NCBI GenBank assembly: GCA_017311315.1
Contig: CM029632.1
Coordinates: 15,092,075 to 15,156,074, forward strand
From: Dendrocalamus latiflorus
Taxonomy: Eukaryota > Streptophyta > Magnoliopsida > Poales > Poaceae
Reading direction: 5' to 3'
DNA length: 64,000 bases
Shown here one piece after another: positions 23,322 through 33,941 of this stretch; the stretch's first letter is position 1, and each line of letters begins with the position of its first letter. Under the pieces are notes generated by a model. The model did no database searches and was not told the DNA's origin. It saw nothing but the letters and a program-made list of their open reading frames with translations. The position numbers and the translations under genes were made by a program.

Positions 23322-23734
23322 CTTCCGCCCTCCTGGAGAAACAGCTCGTCCTCGAGCTGGAATGAGGGATGGGCGTCTTTGAAGGTCTCGAGCTTCTCCC
23401 AAGTGGCCTCAGAATCCGGGCAGCCTACCCAGTGCACCAGAAGCTCCCAGGTGCCCCGGTTGAGGCGGGCTCGAATGACCTTCGCTGGAGTAGGCACAGC
23501 ACGGCCGTGAGCCACCGGCGGAAGTGGTACCACAGCAGCAGGAGGTTCCCCATGGAATGGCTTAAGAAAGACCACATGAAAGACATCATGCACTTTGGCC
23601 CTTGGAGGAAGGCGTAGACGATATGCAACTGGACCCACGCGTGCCACCACCTGATAAGGTCCGTAGTAGCGTGGAGTTAACTTGCCACCGGTTTTGTCGA
23701 CGATGCCAGCTGCGGCACGGTGGTGTAAGCGCAA
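23249..23734 (-). pseudogene. C-terminal integrase/chromodomain tail cut off by a stop codon
   Basis: This continues the frame of the polyprotein past an in-frame TAG (23735-23737). It encodes the post-integrase segment (GGKLTPRYYGPYQVV, VHDVFHVVFLKPF) and then a chromodomain-like block (WELLVHWVGCPDSEATWEKL). The frame runs through the purine tract and ends 73 bases inside the 3' LTR. It would be made only by stop-codon readthrough, so I treat it as the separated end of a damaged gene. Chromodomains of this group are thought to guide integration to particular chromatin. Confidence 0.8.
23322..23335 (-). other. Polypurine tract of the Reina-like element
   Basis: On the minus strand the bases directly before the 3' LTR read CAGGAGGGCGGAAG, the expected plus-strand primer. 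It lies within the open frame of the chromodomain tail. Confidence 0.7.
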
Positions 23735-26700
23735 CTATACCCAGTCATCGACATTGAACAGGACATCCCGATGCTGCTGGTCATAGGAGTGCTTCATATG
23801 GTCTTGCGCCTGGAGTAACCGTTCTCTTATCTCAGTCAGGAAGAGATCACGGTCCTCCAACTGCTTGTCGACTGCCGCCACCCTCGACAGTCCAGGTTGG
23901 TATGACATCATCGTCGGCGGAGGACGGCCGTAGACGACTTGGAATGGAGTCGTCTGCAGTGCGGTCTGATAAGAGGTGTTGTAGCAGAATTCCGCCCACG
24001 GCAGCCAACGAAGCCAGCTGCGCGGGCGATCGCCGGCCAGGCAACGTAGATAGACCCCGAGCACACGGTTTGTGACCTCCGATTGCCCGTCCGTCTGGGG
24101 GTGAAAAGCAGAGCTGAGGCGCAGCTCCACCCCTGCGAGCGCGAAGAGCTCTGACCAGAACTTGCTGGTGAAGACGGGGTCGCGGTCGCTGACGATGGAG
24201 CAAGGAATGCCATGTAGCCGGACAATCTGGTCGAAGAAGACGCTTGCCACCGAAGTCGCCGAGTACGGATGACCAAGCGCGATGAAGTGGCTATACTTGG
24301 AGAAGCGGTCCACGACGGTCAGCACCACCGATTTGCCACTGACTTTGGGAAAACCTTCCACAAAGTCCATAGCAATGTCCGACCAAACAGAGGTGGGCAC
24401 TGGAAGAGGCTGCAGGAGTCCCGCCGGATGGAGATGCTCTGTCTTGTTCTTCTGACAAATGATACAGCCTTGGACGAAATCGCGAACCAGACGATTGGCA
24501 TGAGGACTGTAGAAGGAGGCGCGAAGACGGTGGAGAGTCTTCTGGACACCCTCATGTCCTGCGCCATGGGCTGCGGCCAGAATGGTCGGCCAGAGGACCG
24601 AAGAATCCGGCACGAAGATGCGGCCACGGTGCAGAACCAAGCCATCCACCACTGTCCAGGACGCACCTGCGATGCCCTGATTCACCTCAGCCCGCTTGGC
24701 GATGAGAGCCGGAAGATGCTCTGCCTCTCGGCGGAGGCCGTCGAAGATTTGGAAATCAGGTCGGGTGATGGCGCACACCGCTGCGCCCACCGCGTCCTCA
24801 TCGTGACGCGAGAGAGCATCAGCAGCTGTGTTCAACCGGCCGGGCTTGAACTCCACCTTGAAATCGTAACCGAAGAGGCGGCTGACCCAAGTATGCTGTG
24901 GAATGGTGGATAAGCGCTGATCCAGTAAGAACTTCAAGGCAAAATGGTCTGTGCGCACTGTGAACGGCCGCGCCCATAGATAAGGTCGCCAGTGCCGCAC
25001 CGCCTTGACCAGGCCGATTAGCTCTCGCTCATATGCAGCCAATTTGGCGTGCTGGGGAGCCACCGCCCGACTGAAGAAGGCAATAGGACCTTCGCCCTGG
25101 TGAAGCACTGCCCCGAAGCCTGAGCCAGATGCATCGCATTCCACCACGAAGGCGGAGGAGAAATCGGGCAACTGGAGTACCGGCCCTGTGGTCAGAGCAC
25201 CCTTAAGCGCCTCGAACGCCGTAGTAGCCACCGGTGACCAACAAAACGCATCCTTCTTCAACAAGGAGGTCAGAGGGGCTGCCATGACGCCATAGTTGTG
25301 GATGAAGCGCCGGTAGTAGCCGGTGAGGCCGAGAAAACCGCGAAGTGCGTGAAGGGTGCGCGGTTGCGGCCAATTCTGCACAGCCTCCACCTTAGATGGG
25401 TCCATGGCGACGCCGTCCTCCGAAATGATGTGGCCAAGGTACGCCACCGAGCGTTCCGCAAATGTGCATTTGGAGCGCTTCAGGAAGAGGGAGTGGGTGC
25501 GGAGCGCTTGGAGGACGGCACGGACGTGCTGAAGATGCTCTGACCAAGTCGAACTGTAAATCAGGATGTCGTCAAAAAATACCAGGACCGAGCGCCGGAG
25601 GAATGGTCGCAGCACTTCATTCATCATCGCCTGGAAAGTCGAAGGTGCGTTGGTTAGTCCGAAGGACATAACCACGAACTCGAAGTGGCCGTGGTGAGTA
25701 CGAAAGGCCGTCTTGGCGATGTCGTCTGGATGCATCCGAATCTGGTGATAACCACTCCTGAGGTCCAGCTTCGTGAAGAAGGAAGCCCCCTTGAGTTCAT
25801 CCAGCAGCTCGTCGACGACGGGTATTGGGAAAACGTCGCGCACTATCTTGGCGTTGAGGGCCCAGTAGTCGACGCAGAAGCACCAACTAGCATCCTTCTT
25901 ACGGACCAAGAGCACCGGCGAAGAGAATGCCGACGTGCTCGGGCGGATGAGGCCTTGTTGCAGCATGTCAGCACACTGCCACTCGAGTTCATCCTTAAGC
26001 AGCTGGGGATAGCGATACGGCCTGACAACAACTGGGGTCGTGTCAGGGAGCAGTGTGATCCGGTGGTCCATATGACGTTGAGGAGGTAGACCAGAGGGAG
26101 CTTCAAACAGGTCGACGAACTCGGCCAATAGAAGAGATAACAGATCCAATCGGGCCACAGCACAGAGCGATGGCGGAGATGGAGCTTCCAGGCCGCGCCA
26201 TTTGACAGGATGATCGTGCCGCCAAAAGGCCATGGTATGCTGCTCGAAGTCCCACAAAATTGGTCCGAGCGTCTTCAACCACTGGCAGCCTAAGACGAGC
26301 TCGTAGTCTTCCAATGGCAGGACGTAGAGGTCGATGAGGAAGTGTTCCTTGTCAATGGCAACCGGGACCTGGTGGCAGACACCCGATGACGGTACGCGAT
26401 CTCCATTCGCGACGCCCACCGTGAGTCCCGGCCGTGGCTCTATTGTGAGGCTGAGGCGAGCGGCCGTGGCAGAGGATATGAACGAATGGGTGGAGCCGGA
26501 ATCCACGAGGGCGCGCAACTGTGCCGTGACGACGGACACAGAGAGGCGCATTGTATCCCCCGTTTTGATGCCGATGAGAGCATGGAGAGAGATTTCAACC
26601 TCATCTTCAGTAGCGTCATCATCTTCCACTGCATCCTCCACAGGCGCACTGTCATCCAATTCCATCAGATAGAGCCCTTTCATCGAGCAATGCTTAATGT

Positions 26701-27661
26701 GCTCCCTTGAAAATTTCTCCGGGCAATTGAAGCAAAGCCCATCCGCTCTGCGCTGCGCCATCTCCTGTGGCGTCAGGCGCTTGAAGCGGGTACCGGCGGC
26801 CGGCATCCCTTTAACCGGAGCCGGTGGAGTAGGGAAGGGCGCCCGACCCCCTGGCGCGGCCGAACGTGGTGTAGTGGTCGCCGCTGACGCCGCTACCCGG
26901 TGCGACGAGACCGAGCGCGGAGGCACCCTGGAGGCGCTCTGGTCGTCGTCGTCGTCGAGTTCCAGGCGGCGCTCGAAGGCTCGTGCCAGTGCCATGGCGT
27001 CGTCGAGGGTCTCTGGGCTCTGGAGCTCCACATCGGTCTGAAGAGGATTCCGCAGGCCTGCGGTGAAGATGTCGATCTGCTGCTGTTCGGTGACATTTCT
27101 GCAGCGTGCCAGGAGAGGAAGGAAACGCTCCTGGTATGCCTCGACTGATCCCGTGCGGCGGAGCTTCATGAGGGCGCCGAGCGCGTTGCTTCGAACCGGT
27201 GGCCCGAATCGGCGTTGCACCCGGTCGAGGAGCTGAGGCCAGGTAGGTACTCCGCGATTCTGCTCCAGGCGGTAGTACCAATCCTGAGCCGAGCCCTCCA
27301 TGTAGAAGGAGGCAAGCCAGACCTTCTCCTCCTCCGGCGTGCGGTGGGCGCGGAAGAACTGCTCCGCCTTGTGCAGCCAGACGATGGGGTCGGTGGTGCC
27401 GTCGTAGCGCGGAAATCGCAGCTTGTGGGAGGACTGGTAGGGAGGAGGAGGCGATGACGGCATCTCGAACTCGGGCTGCGCCTTGCCCTTGTCGGAGACG
27501 TCGCCGAGCTCGAGCTGGGTGGTCTGGAGGCGATTAACGGCGGCCCAGAGGCGGCTCTGGTCGTTCTTGTGCGTCGCGAGATCCTCTTTGACCGATTGGA
27601 TCTCACCGAAGAGCTTCTCCATGGCCGACTTGAAGTCAGCGGCAGAGAGAGGGGACGCCAT
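23735..27661 (-). CDS. Gag-Pol polyprotein of the Reina-like element, cut short by one stop
   Basis: 1308 codons from the ATG at 27661; the frame is open further upstream to 27853, but MASPLSAADF looks like the natural Gag start. In order: retrotransposon Gag (about 80-235), a CCHC-like knuckle near 310 (CFNC, then H and C with altered spacing), aspartic protease with DSGSTHS near 387, reverse transcriptase with LDLRSGYHQIRM near 632 and the catalytic FFDDILIYS near 695, RNase H with VECDASGSGFGAVL, then integrase with the HHCC zinc region (HEGVQKT..., CIICQKN) and core residues in DFVEGFP and TDGQSEVTNR. A TAG ends the frame shortly after the integrase core. The catalytic motifs are intact to the eye, so the element may be only recently inactive; function is not shown. 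Confidence 0.9.
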   Translation of the reverse strand: MASPLSAADFKSAMEKLFGEIQSVKEDLATHKNDQSRLWAAVNRLQTTQLELGDVSDKGKAQPEFEMPSSPPPPYQSSHKLRFPRYDGTTDPIVWLHKAEQFFRAHRTPEEEKVWLASFYMEGSAQDWYYRLEQNRGVPTWPQLLDRVQRRFGPPVRSNALGALMKLRRTGSVEAYQERFLPLLARCRNVTEQQQIDIFTAGLRNPLQTDVELQSPETLDDAMALARAFERRLELDDDDDQSASRVPPRSVSSHRVAASAATTTPRSAAPGGRAPFPTPPAPVKGMPAAGTRFKRLTPQEMAQRRADGLCFNCPEKFSREHIKHCSMKGLYLMELDDSAPVEDAVEDDDATEDEVEISLHALIGIKTGDTMRLSVSVVTAQLRALVDSGSTHSFISSATAARLSLTIEPRPGLTVGVANGDRVPSSGVCHQVPVAIDKEHFLIDLYVLPLEDYELVLGCQWLKTLGPILWDFEQHTMAFWRHDHPVKWRGLEAPSPPSLCAVARLDLLSLLLAEFVDLFEAPSGLPPQRHMDHRITLLPDTTPVVVRPYRYPQLLKDELEWQCADMLQQGLIRPSTSAFSSPVLLVRKKDASWCFCVDYWALNAKIVRDVFPIPVVDELLDELKGASFFTKLDLRSGYHQIRMHPDDIAKTAFRTHHGHFEFVVMSFGLTNAPSTFQAMMNEVLRPFLRRSVLVFFDDILIYSSTWSEHLQHVRAVLQALRTHSLFLKRSKCTFAERSVAYLGHIISEDGVAMDPSKVEAVQNWPQPRTLHALRGFLGLTGYYRRFIHNYGVMAAPLTSLLKKDAFCWSPVATTAFEALKGALTTGPVLQLPDFSSAFVVECDASGSGFGAVLHQGEGPIAFFSRAVAPQHAKLAAYERELIGLVKAVRHWRPYLWARPFTVRTDHFALKFLLDQRLSTIPQHTWVSRLFGYDFKVEFKPGRLNTAADALSRHDEDAVGAAVCAITRPDFQIFDGLRREAEHLPALIAKRAEVNQGIAGASWTVVDGLVLHRGRIFVPDSSVLWPTILAAAHGAGHEGVQKTLHRLRASFYSPHANRLVRDFVQGCIICQKNKTEHLHPAGLLQPLPVPTSVWSDIAMDFVEGFPKVSGKSVVLTVVDRFSKYSHFIALGHPYSATSVASVFFDQIVRLHGIPCSIVSDRDPVFTSKFWSELFALAGVELRLSSAFHPQTDGQSEVTNRVLGVYLRCLAGDRPRSWLRWLPWAEFCYNTSYQTALQTTPFQVVYGRPPPTMMSYQPGLSRVAAVDKQLEDRDLFLTEIRERLLQAQDHMKHSYDQQHRDVLFNVDDWV

Positions 27662-27929
27662 GACAAGCGTACGAGGGAGACTGGAGAGGAGTCGCGCGGC
27701 GGAGGAACGGAGGGGGGAACTGGATCGCAGGCGAACAACGAAGGGAGAGGAGTGGTGGGAGATGAGCAGCGGCGAGTGGGTGGGGAAGAGGAGCAGCGGC
27801 GAGTGGGTGGGGGAGGAAGATGAGCAGCGGCGAGAGGATGGGGAAGGCTGCACGCCCTCCGATCTGCGACGGAAAGGTGGAAGAGAAAACAGATGGCGTG
27901 ACAGGCGATGTCCGGCGGGGAAAAAAAAG

Positions 27930-27943
27930 TGGCTCTGATACCA
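27930..27943 (-). other. Primer binding site (tRNA-iMet) of the Reina-like element
   Basis: On the minus strand the sequence TGGTATCAGAGCCA lies four bases inside the 5' LTR end and matches the complement of the 3' end of plant initiator tRNA-Met. Confidence 0.9.
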
Positions 27944-27947
27944 AAGA

Positions 27948-28203
27948 TGTTATAGTAATTGAGACTTAAGAACTTTCTTTCTTCATTTCCTTTCTTCCCA
28001 GATGCTTACATGTATATATAGCCCATAGGCCAGCTAATACCCTTTTTAACTAACCCCTGCAGGCTTAACAACTTGCCTAACAAACCCTTTGCTGTCCTAA
28101 CAACCTTTCTTGCTGTCCTAACAACCCTTTTCAACCATCTGTTGTGGACACTGATTGCTTGTTGCGGCGTGTATAGAATTTGCCCACAAAAGCGTCCACA
28201 ACA
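27948..28203 (-). repeat. 5' LTR of the Reina-like element
   Basis: 256-bp copy paired with 23066-23321. It contains TGTATATATAGCCC, a TATA-like box; the other LTR has one substitution there. The primer binding site lies next to it. Confidence 0.92.
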
Positions 28204-28250
28204 TGAATATTGGAGATCCAGGCAAAATTTTAGCATAGGATATGATTGAA

Positions 28251-28303
28251 CATTTATTATCAACTAATCCTGAAAAACATTTATCATCAACTAATCCTGA
28301 AAA
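28251..28303 (+). repeat. Two-copy 26-bp tandem repeat
   Basis: CATTTAT(T/C)ATCAACTAATCCTGAAAA occurs twice in tandem just downstream of the Reina-like element. Confidence 0.85.
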
Positions 28304-28590
28304 GGTTAAGGTTTAGTCTCAATTGATAGGAGAAAGTACATGTTATTCTCATGAACTCTTCGTTTGTCTAATTTTAGCCTTGAACTTTGAATCTATATAC
28401 TGTGTACCCTTAACTGTCGAAATTCAACTATACATATTACGTGATTTTGTCCAACATAACAATGATTTTGGCTAACAGGGTATACAATTCAAAACACATG
28501 CAGATGTGGTTGCATGACTCGACTCGGCAAGTCCATGTAATCAAATAAAAAGATTTGTGGACGGTGCTAGCTCTGCCCCATACTACATAA

Positions 28591-29058
28591 TAGGGCTGTA
28601 AAAAAACCTCAAGACTCAGTTCGGCTTGCTCTAGGCTCGATTCAAGCTCGGCTCAAACTCTAAACGAGCCAAACTCGAGCTTGATCCTGAGCTCACGAGC
28701 TTTAACGAGTCAAGCTCAAATAGCTTGTTAGAGTTTGATTCGAACTTGAATATTGATGCATATTAACTCTTGCCAAGCTTATTTGAACCGAGGTCGAGCT
28801 TGAACTTTTCTATTGTTGAAAAATCAGTGCATGTTGAATTATTTTTTTACTGTTATCGAGCTTATTCTAGTCGAGCTCGAGTTTTTCTTATTATTAAAAA
28901 TTAGTGCATGTTAAATTTTTTTTAATTGTTATTGAGTTTATTGAGCTGAGCTCGAGCCTATGTACAAGCTTGAACCTCAACTCAGACTCGCTCGAGGTTC
29001 CACCGAGTTTGAGTTTGGGAGGTTAGGCTCGCTCGAGCTCGGCTTGTTTATAGCCCTA
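28591..29058. mobile_element. Non-autonomous hAT-like element
   Basis: The ends TAGGGCTGTAAA (28591) and TTTATAGCCCTA (to 29058) are inverted repeats of the TAGGGCTG kind typical of hAT elements. The flanking octamers CTACATAA and CTGTATGA match at five of eight positions, consistent with a decayed 8-bp target duplication. The interior is full of GAGCTCG, AAGCTCG and related words in both orientations. No transposase is present. Confidence 0.65.
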
Positions 29059-30307
29059 CTGTATGATCTAGCATTCCCCACTACATTACGTGGTATATTT
29101 TCCAACCTAAGATGGGTGTGCGCTTTCTGGACTTTTTGACAAAACACAGTTTATTGGACCCTCGGATTGGAATCCAAGTGTCCTCTTAGTTCTATTGCAC
29201 TTGGTTGCCTAGAAAATGAATCCCCTGTGGTAGAACTATTACTTTATGACTAGTGGAGTGTTCGTGTGTTGCAATGGAAATACAAACTTTGTACGAGATA
29301 ACATGAAGCACTTGCCATGAACTGCTGCTTACATCGAAAAATATTATGTACATATGTTGCAATGAAAACCCAATTGCATAAGCAAGTCAACCAGTTGAGT
29401 GTTATGTGTACCAAAATATTATTACTGATATAGCAAAGCATACGTACTATCTATAGATATACAAACTTTGCCAAACCTGAACTATGTGGGGATCCATTAT
29501 ATTGCTCCCTTTTTAAAATCAAAATTGACAAAGGGTCTTTAGTATGAACTCCTCTACTGTATAATTAGAGGTATGGTATGAGAAACAAATTCTAATAATC
29601 TAGACTCCGATCTATAGCCAAAAATATGGTTATACAATAACAACTCCTTGTTATCACGGATGATGAAAACCTAGCAAGAAAAAAATATTGTTAGCATCAC
29701 CACAACATCGCTATATGCAAGTGCAAGATCTTTTCAAAAACATCAAGACTTACAAGGGAGATGATATTGATCTATGCGATTGTCGTTCTGTTGAAAGTTC
29801 CTCGTCTTTCATTTGCCATGCATGATGATTGCTACTCTCTTGGATCGTCACATCTTCCCACACTGGAGCAAGTGGCAACACCTGCAAAAGAAGGATTATA
29901 CCATTTGATTCATAGATCCCCACACAAAGGCAAAGAACAACAGTCCTTTCTCTATTTGTCCCCCAATTCTCATCCTAGCCCAAATTCTCAACTCACAGTC
30001 TCGTCGCAATATCGTTATCTAGTTGTTTGTTTATAACAAATCTCTAGCCATTCATAAATCAAGACACGAACTTGCAAAAAAAATCCAAAATTCAAACTCC
30101 AATACTAATCTAGCACTAAACACCATCTTATTTTGCTTGTAATCCACAAATTAAAACATATGGCAAATCCTCCCAGACCCACCCACTGTTAAATCCCCAA
30201 TGTAATTTCTGTAATAATAAGTTGTTTTAGAGTAAATCAATGGTTGGGTTTCTATACCTCATCTACTAACTTGGACAAGTGCTTTCGGATGGCCTCTAAC
30301 GTGATAC
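29059..30307. other. Intergenic DNA, no recognised gene
   Basis: AT-rich. A 91-codon frame at 29761-30036 (plus) begins with a hydrophobic stretch, but I recognise no family and see no supporting context. Confidence 0.45.
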
Positions 30308-30601
30308 TTACGTCACCGTCCCATGGTGCCCCAATGTCTTTGTCGTTGTAATAATGCCCGGGGTTGACATTTTTTGCTCATTGCCCACAGCGTCCACTAC
30401 GCCATGTCCCATTAGTGCACCGTCCATGATTGCGACATGTCTGAGCACCATGTCGTCGCTCGCCATGTACGGTAGCTCGCCAAACCTCATGTTGTCGTGG
30501 CTCATCTCATGTAGCGTTGAGAGGAAGTACTCTTCCTCCGTGGACCTGGGCACCACGGGGTGACGCATGAGCCCTGTTACTGCCACCACATTTAGCCCCA
30601 T
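30308..30601 (-). CDS. Hypothetical 97-residue open frame
   Basis: An ATG-started frame of 97 codons, with codon composition less AT-rich than its flanks. The product begins MGLNVVAVTGLMRHP and contains STEEEYFLSTLHEMSHDNM and MASDDMVLRHVAIMDG. I do not recognise a domain, signal peptide or membrane segment. It could be an exon or a remnant of a larger gene; splice sites were not resolved. On its plus side (from about 30620) repeat-like DNA begins. Treat it as weakly supported. Confidence 0.25.
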   Translation of the reverse strand: MGLNVVAVTGLMRHPVVPRSTEEEYFLSTLHEMSHDNMRFGELPYMASDDMVLRHVAIMDGALMGHGVVDAVGNEQKMSTPGIITTTKTLGHHGTVT

Positions 30602-32536
30602 GGCGGTGGGATCTGGAAGGCTTGGAGCCTTTGAGGAATAGGATGTATGATCAAAGATAAACGACTAGAGGGGGTGAATAGGAGGTTTTTAAATTGTTTT
30701 GGCTAAATCACAATTTTTAGCACGAAAGAACTTAATCAAAATCGTTTTACACAATTAAGGCCTAAATACTCTGGGTTTCAGTAAGGCACCACAAAGCAAT
30801 ACCAATACTAGATACAATTCTAGCTACATAATTCAATTCAATTCAATTGCTAGAAATGTAAATGTGGAAAGTAAAGACAAGGAAATAAACCATAATAGAG
30901 ACAAACGATATTTCCCCATGGTATCGAAGACTTGTTGGTCTTCTCTACCCCGCGTTGAAGTAAGCCCAAACGGATTAAACTGGCTCCATGAATTAAGCCT
31001 AACCACCTAAAGTCCACCAAGATTGCTCTTCCACTACTCCGGAGATGGCAAACACCATACCACTCACAACTGTGTCAGGTATTCTCATGCACCGCAACAA
31101 TTTGAATAATCTAGAGTTGAAAAATAAGGTCGGTATGAGTTCAAAACTAACCTTAAGAGCATATAGGAACTATTTTAGCGACCAGAGTAAGTTTGTTCAC
31201 AATCTATTTTAACAAACCAGGTTCCATAATTCATTCAAAAAACGCTCACTTCTCATTTTATGATTATGCCTTTTTAATCTCAAATCAGTAATATCATCAA
31301 ATGCACTCGTAAAGGATAAGTAGTATGACGAGGAGCAAACATGTTAAAATTTAGTAGTAATGCCGCAATGCAATGACGAATATGAAATGAAACACATGAC
31401 TCACAATGTTACGATACTTATTCTTGAGTAGGCGGATTATTTGTGGCACTAAACCATTGTCATTATATGCCTCATCTCCTATTTGAGGACTCATGTTATT
31501 CCATAGGGTTGATCCAATTGAAATTAGAATAAAAGAAAAACATGATGTTTTCTACAACACCATCAATCTATCATGAACTTTTGGGAAGAGCACAAAGCTG
31601 TTAACACCAACATCGTGTGCCTTGTACACCTGTGAATAATAACAGTTAAGCAAAAAAATTTAGTCACTCTTGATGACAAATGTAGCTAATTAAGAGCAGA
31701 ACAAGAGATGTGATAGTTGGCTATTTACCTATACATTACTCTGACTTTCATGGTAATACTGATACACCTATATCTATCTAATTCTAGTGGATTCATTCTG
31801 AAGTACTAAGCATACAAATATCAAATTTCTCACCCCAGAAAACTATCTAACCTGTCATAGTTCATGACATCGAATCTCGTATTTTTGATAAGCCCAGTCA
31901 ACACCTCATCAAGAAGCCTGTGCTTCCACCCAAGCCTGAAGCACCCAGGCATAGGTCCAATGGGAGTGTCCTCTTCACCTACTTATTACCAAATCAACGA
32001 AATTTCTCATATCAATCCCAATTATGTGTCTACATCTACTAATGATGGGAGGACAAAATGCCAATTTCTCATATCAATCCCAATTTCGTATGTTCCAATA
32101 GCCCATCACAATCCTTCGTGGATAAACGATGGGAGGACAAGATTAACTAGGTTAATGTTGGTCTCCTGGAACGTGGCTTGAAGTGCAAGCGATCTCTGGT
32201 TGTGACAAGGGCGCTTTATCAACTCCTCAACACACATCAAAAACCTGGAATTCAGTAATGCAATCAATCACACTATAAAAGCAATAGAAAAGATGCAAAT
32301 CCTTTGTGAATCCAGTGCTAGGAAGGGACATATGAGAGGCTTGATCTCCAGGGTGACATTGGTGCATGCTGCCTGGCCAGCAGTTGATGTGACCACGCCA
32401 ACAACACATACGACCATAGCGGCCAATATTAAGATTGAACTAAAGGTGAATTCGTTCCTTCAACTTCAACATATTTTAAATGAGAATATGATGCTACCTA
32501 ATGATGAAAATATATATTTTTGTAGAACCACATCAC
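30602..32536. other. Repeat-derived intergenic DNA
   Basis: 30602-31100 resembles the 3' part of a dispersed retrotransposon-type repeat; one block recurs at 40212. About 31985-32140 has short imperfect direct repeats (TTTCTCATATCAATCCCAATT twice, GATGGGAGGACAA twice). Open frames here have no recognisable domain. Confidence 0.45.
30958..31017 (+). repeat. Dispersed repeat, copy 1
   Basis: Contains AAGTAAGCCCAAACGGATTA, GGCTCCATGAATTAAGCC and AGTCCAC, aligned in the same orientation to 40212-40270 with about a quarter of positions changed. Confidence 0.65.
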
Positions 32537-33290
32537 TTTGAAACCAATTGAAGCAAGGGTTCAAGTTGGACAGGTTTTGGAATCCAATTCGGCCTCTAGA
32601 TCAATTCAGATTCAGCTTGACAGACCCAACTTCAAATGTGTATAACTTTCACATACGGAGTCCGTTTGAGCTCCACGAGTACTTGTTGGAAAGGTTTTTT
32701 CATCCTCTTTCCAATGGATCTGGCATTGACTTCAAATTTCTCCTGTGCGAACTGTAATTATTAAAATAAGGTGCTGCATCACCTGTTTGAGCAAAATTGA
32801 GCCTTGTAATGTTTGGGCCCAGGGGGGAGGCGCCCCCCTCGCCAGGCCTATACTGTTCACAGATTACTGTTTATGTGAACAGTATCATGAATAGTACCAT
32901 ACCATTTTCCTTAGTTTTATGCGGCTTTTCCACCCCTATTTAAGGAGGTTGCACCCTTCTAGTTTGCTTGGATTTCGTTTGCTTAGTTTTTCCATTGTGA
33001 AAACTCTTGTTCTTCGCTTGTGTTGACTAGACCAACCGTAAAGAACCTCTATGGAATCGCACCTTTTGAATTCAATGTAAATATTTGTAATATCAGATTA
33101 CTTGTTATCTTGTTCTTGTGTGTTCTTCGATTGCATGCAGGAATAGACCTTCGTGGTCAGGTTAACCGCGTTCTTGGCACAGTTGATAACGACTCAGAGT
33201 GTGGTTTAGCGATTGCTTGGTGTTCTGGTCATGGCCGGTTAGAAGCCTGTATTGCCAAAGTCGTTTTCCTCCAAATCAAAGTTATCATCA
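32537..33290 (+). mobile_element. Probable truncated or solo LTR of a retrotransposon
   Basis: The segment has the layout of an LTR promoter and leader: a T/A-rich upstream part, CACCCCTATTTAAGGAGG (a TATA-like box near 32940), then a pyrimidine-rich leader with GTGAAAACTCTTG. I could not define TG/CA ends or a target duplication, and no primer site or coding domain follows. Assignment to Ty3/gypsy is by resemblance only. Confidence 0.45.
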
Positions 33291-33941
33291 TGTCGGAAGA
33301 TCAGGACCTCATCGCCTCATTAGCAGTGGCAGGACGGGGAATTGCAAGCAACGGCGTCCGCCTCGCACTTCTTGATGGTCCTCCTCGACCTCGCTTGGCT
33401 ATCACCGCTTCGTCTCGCTCGGTGTTGGCCCTGATGGCCGTTTGCCTGGTTCTTGGAACTGGCAGAGGCAGAGCTTCTCCTCCTAGAGTGGAGTACTTGT
33501 AGCAAGCACACATTGGTGACAGTGGTGGGGGCGAAGACGACAATGGAAGCCATAGCAAGGCTGCCCCTAGTGGTGAATTGGCAAGAAATAGAGGAGCCCA
33601 AGAACCAAAGTGGGTGGTGGTGGTGAGGGAGAGGCGGAGGGTGGCGGTGGTGAGGGAGAGGCGGAGGTTGGCGGGGTCGTCGGTTGTGAGGGAGGTGAAG
33701 AGGAGTCGGGGGGGTGCTCCATAAGGGGAAGGGGGAAGAGGAATTGGGAGGGCAATGGAGGAGGGCTGTGGGAGTCGGGCGAGTGGAGATGGCCCATATG
33801 TTGGGGGTGAATCGGAGCAGGTGGTAATGATTTACACGCGAATTGTTTTCTAAGAAGGGGAGGAAGGGAAAGAGCATACTACCCATCACCTCCTTTTTTT
33901 GAAGTAGTAAAGATCACTATGCAATTTGAGTCTATTGGATC
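33291..33941. other. Intergenic DNA with a purine-rich minisatellite
   Basis: 33610-33680 contains two copies of a unit with GGTGAGGGAGAGGCGGAGG. The minus-strand frame across this area (33320-33889) is Pro/His-rich because of the repeat and I do not call it a gene. The strand opposite is Gly/Glu-rich for the same reason. Confidence 0.5.

Larger units (their letters stand above)
23061..28208 (-). mobile_element. Complete Ty3/gypsy chromovirus, Reina-like, including TSDs
   Basis: A full element on the minus strand, 5138 bp from 23066 to 28203, with identical 5-bp target duplications TGAAT at 23061-23065 and 28204-28208. It has 256-bp LTRs, a tRNA-iMet primer site next to the 5' LTR and a purine tract next to the 3' LTR. 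One long frame encodes Gag, protease, reverse transcriptase, RNase H, integrase and a chromodomain-like tail. Short LTRs, total length near 5 kb and a chromodomain fit the Reina clade (inference from family features). The LTRs differ at six positions of 256. Confidence 0.92.

Noticed and set aside
24269..24913. 214-codon plus-strand frame
   Set aside because: Antisense shadow of the integrase and RNase H part of the Reina-like polyprotein.
33320..33889. 189-codon Pro/His-rich minus-strand frame
   Set aside because: Created by the GGTGAGGGAGAGGCGGAGG minisatellite on the opposite strand; no domain on either side.
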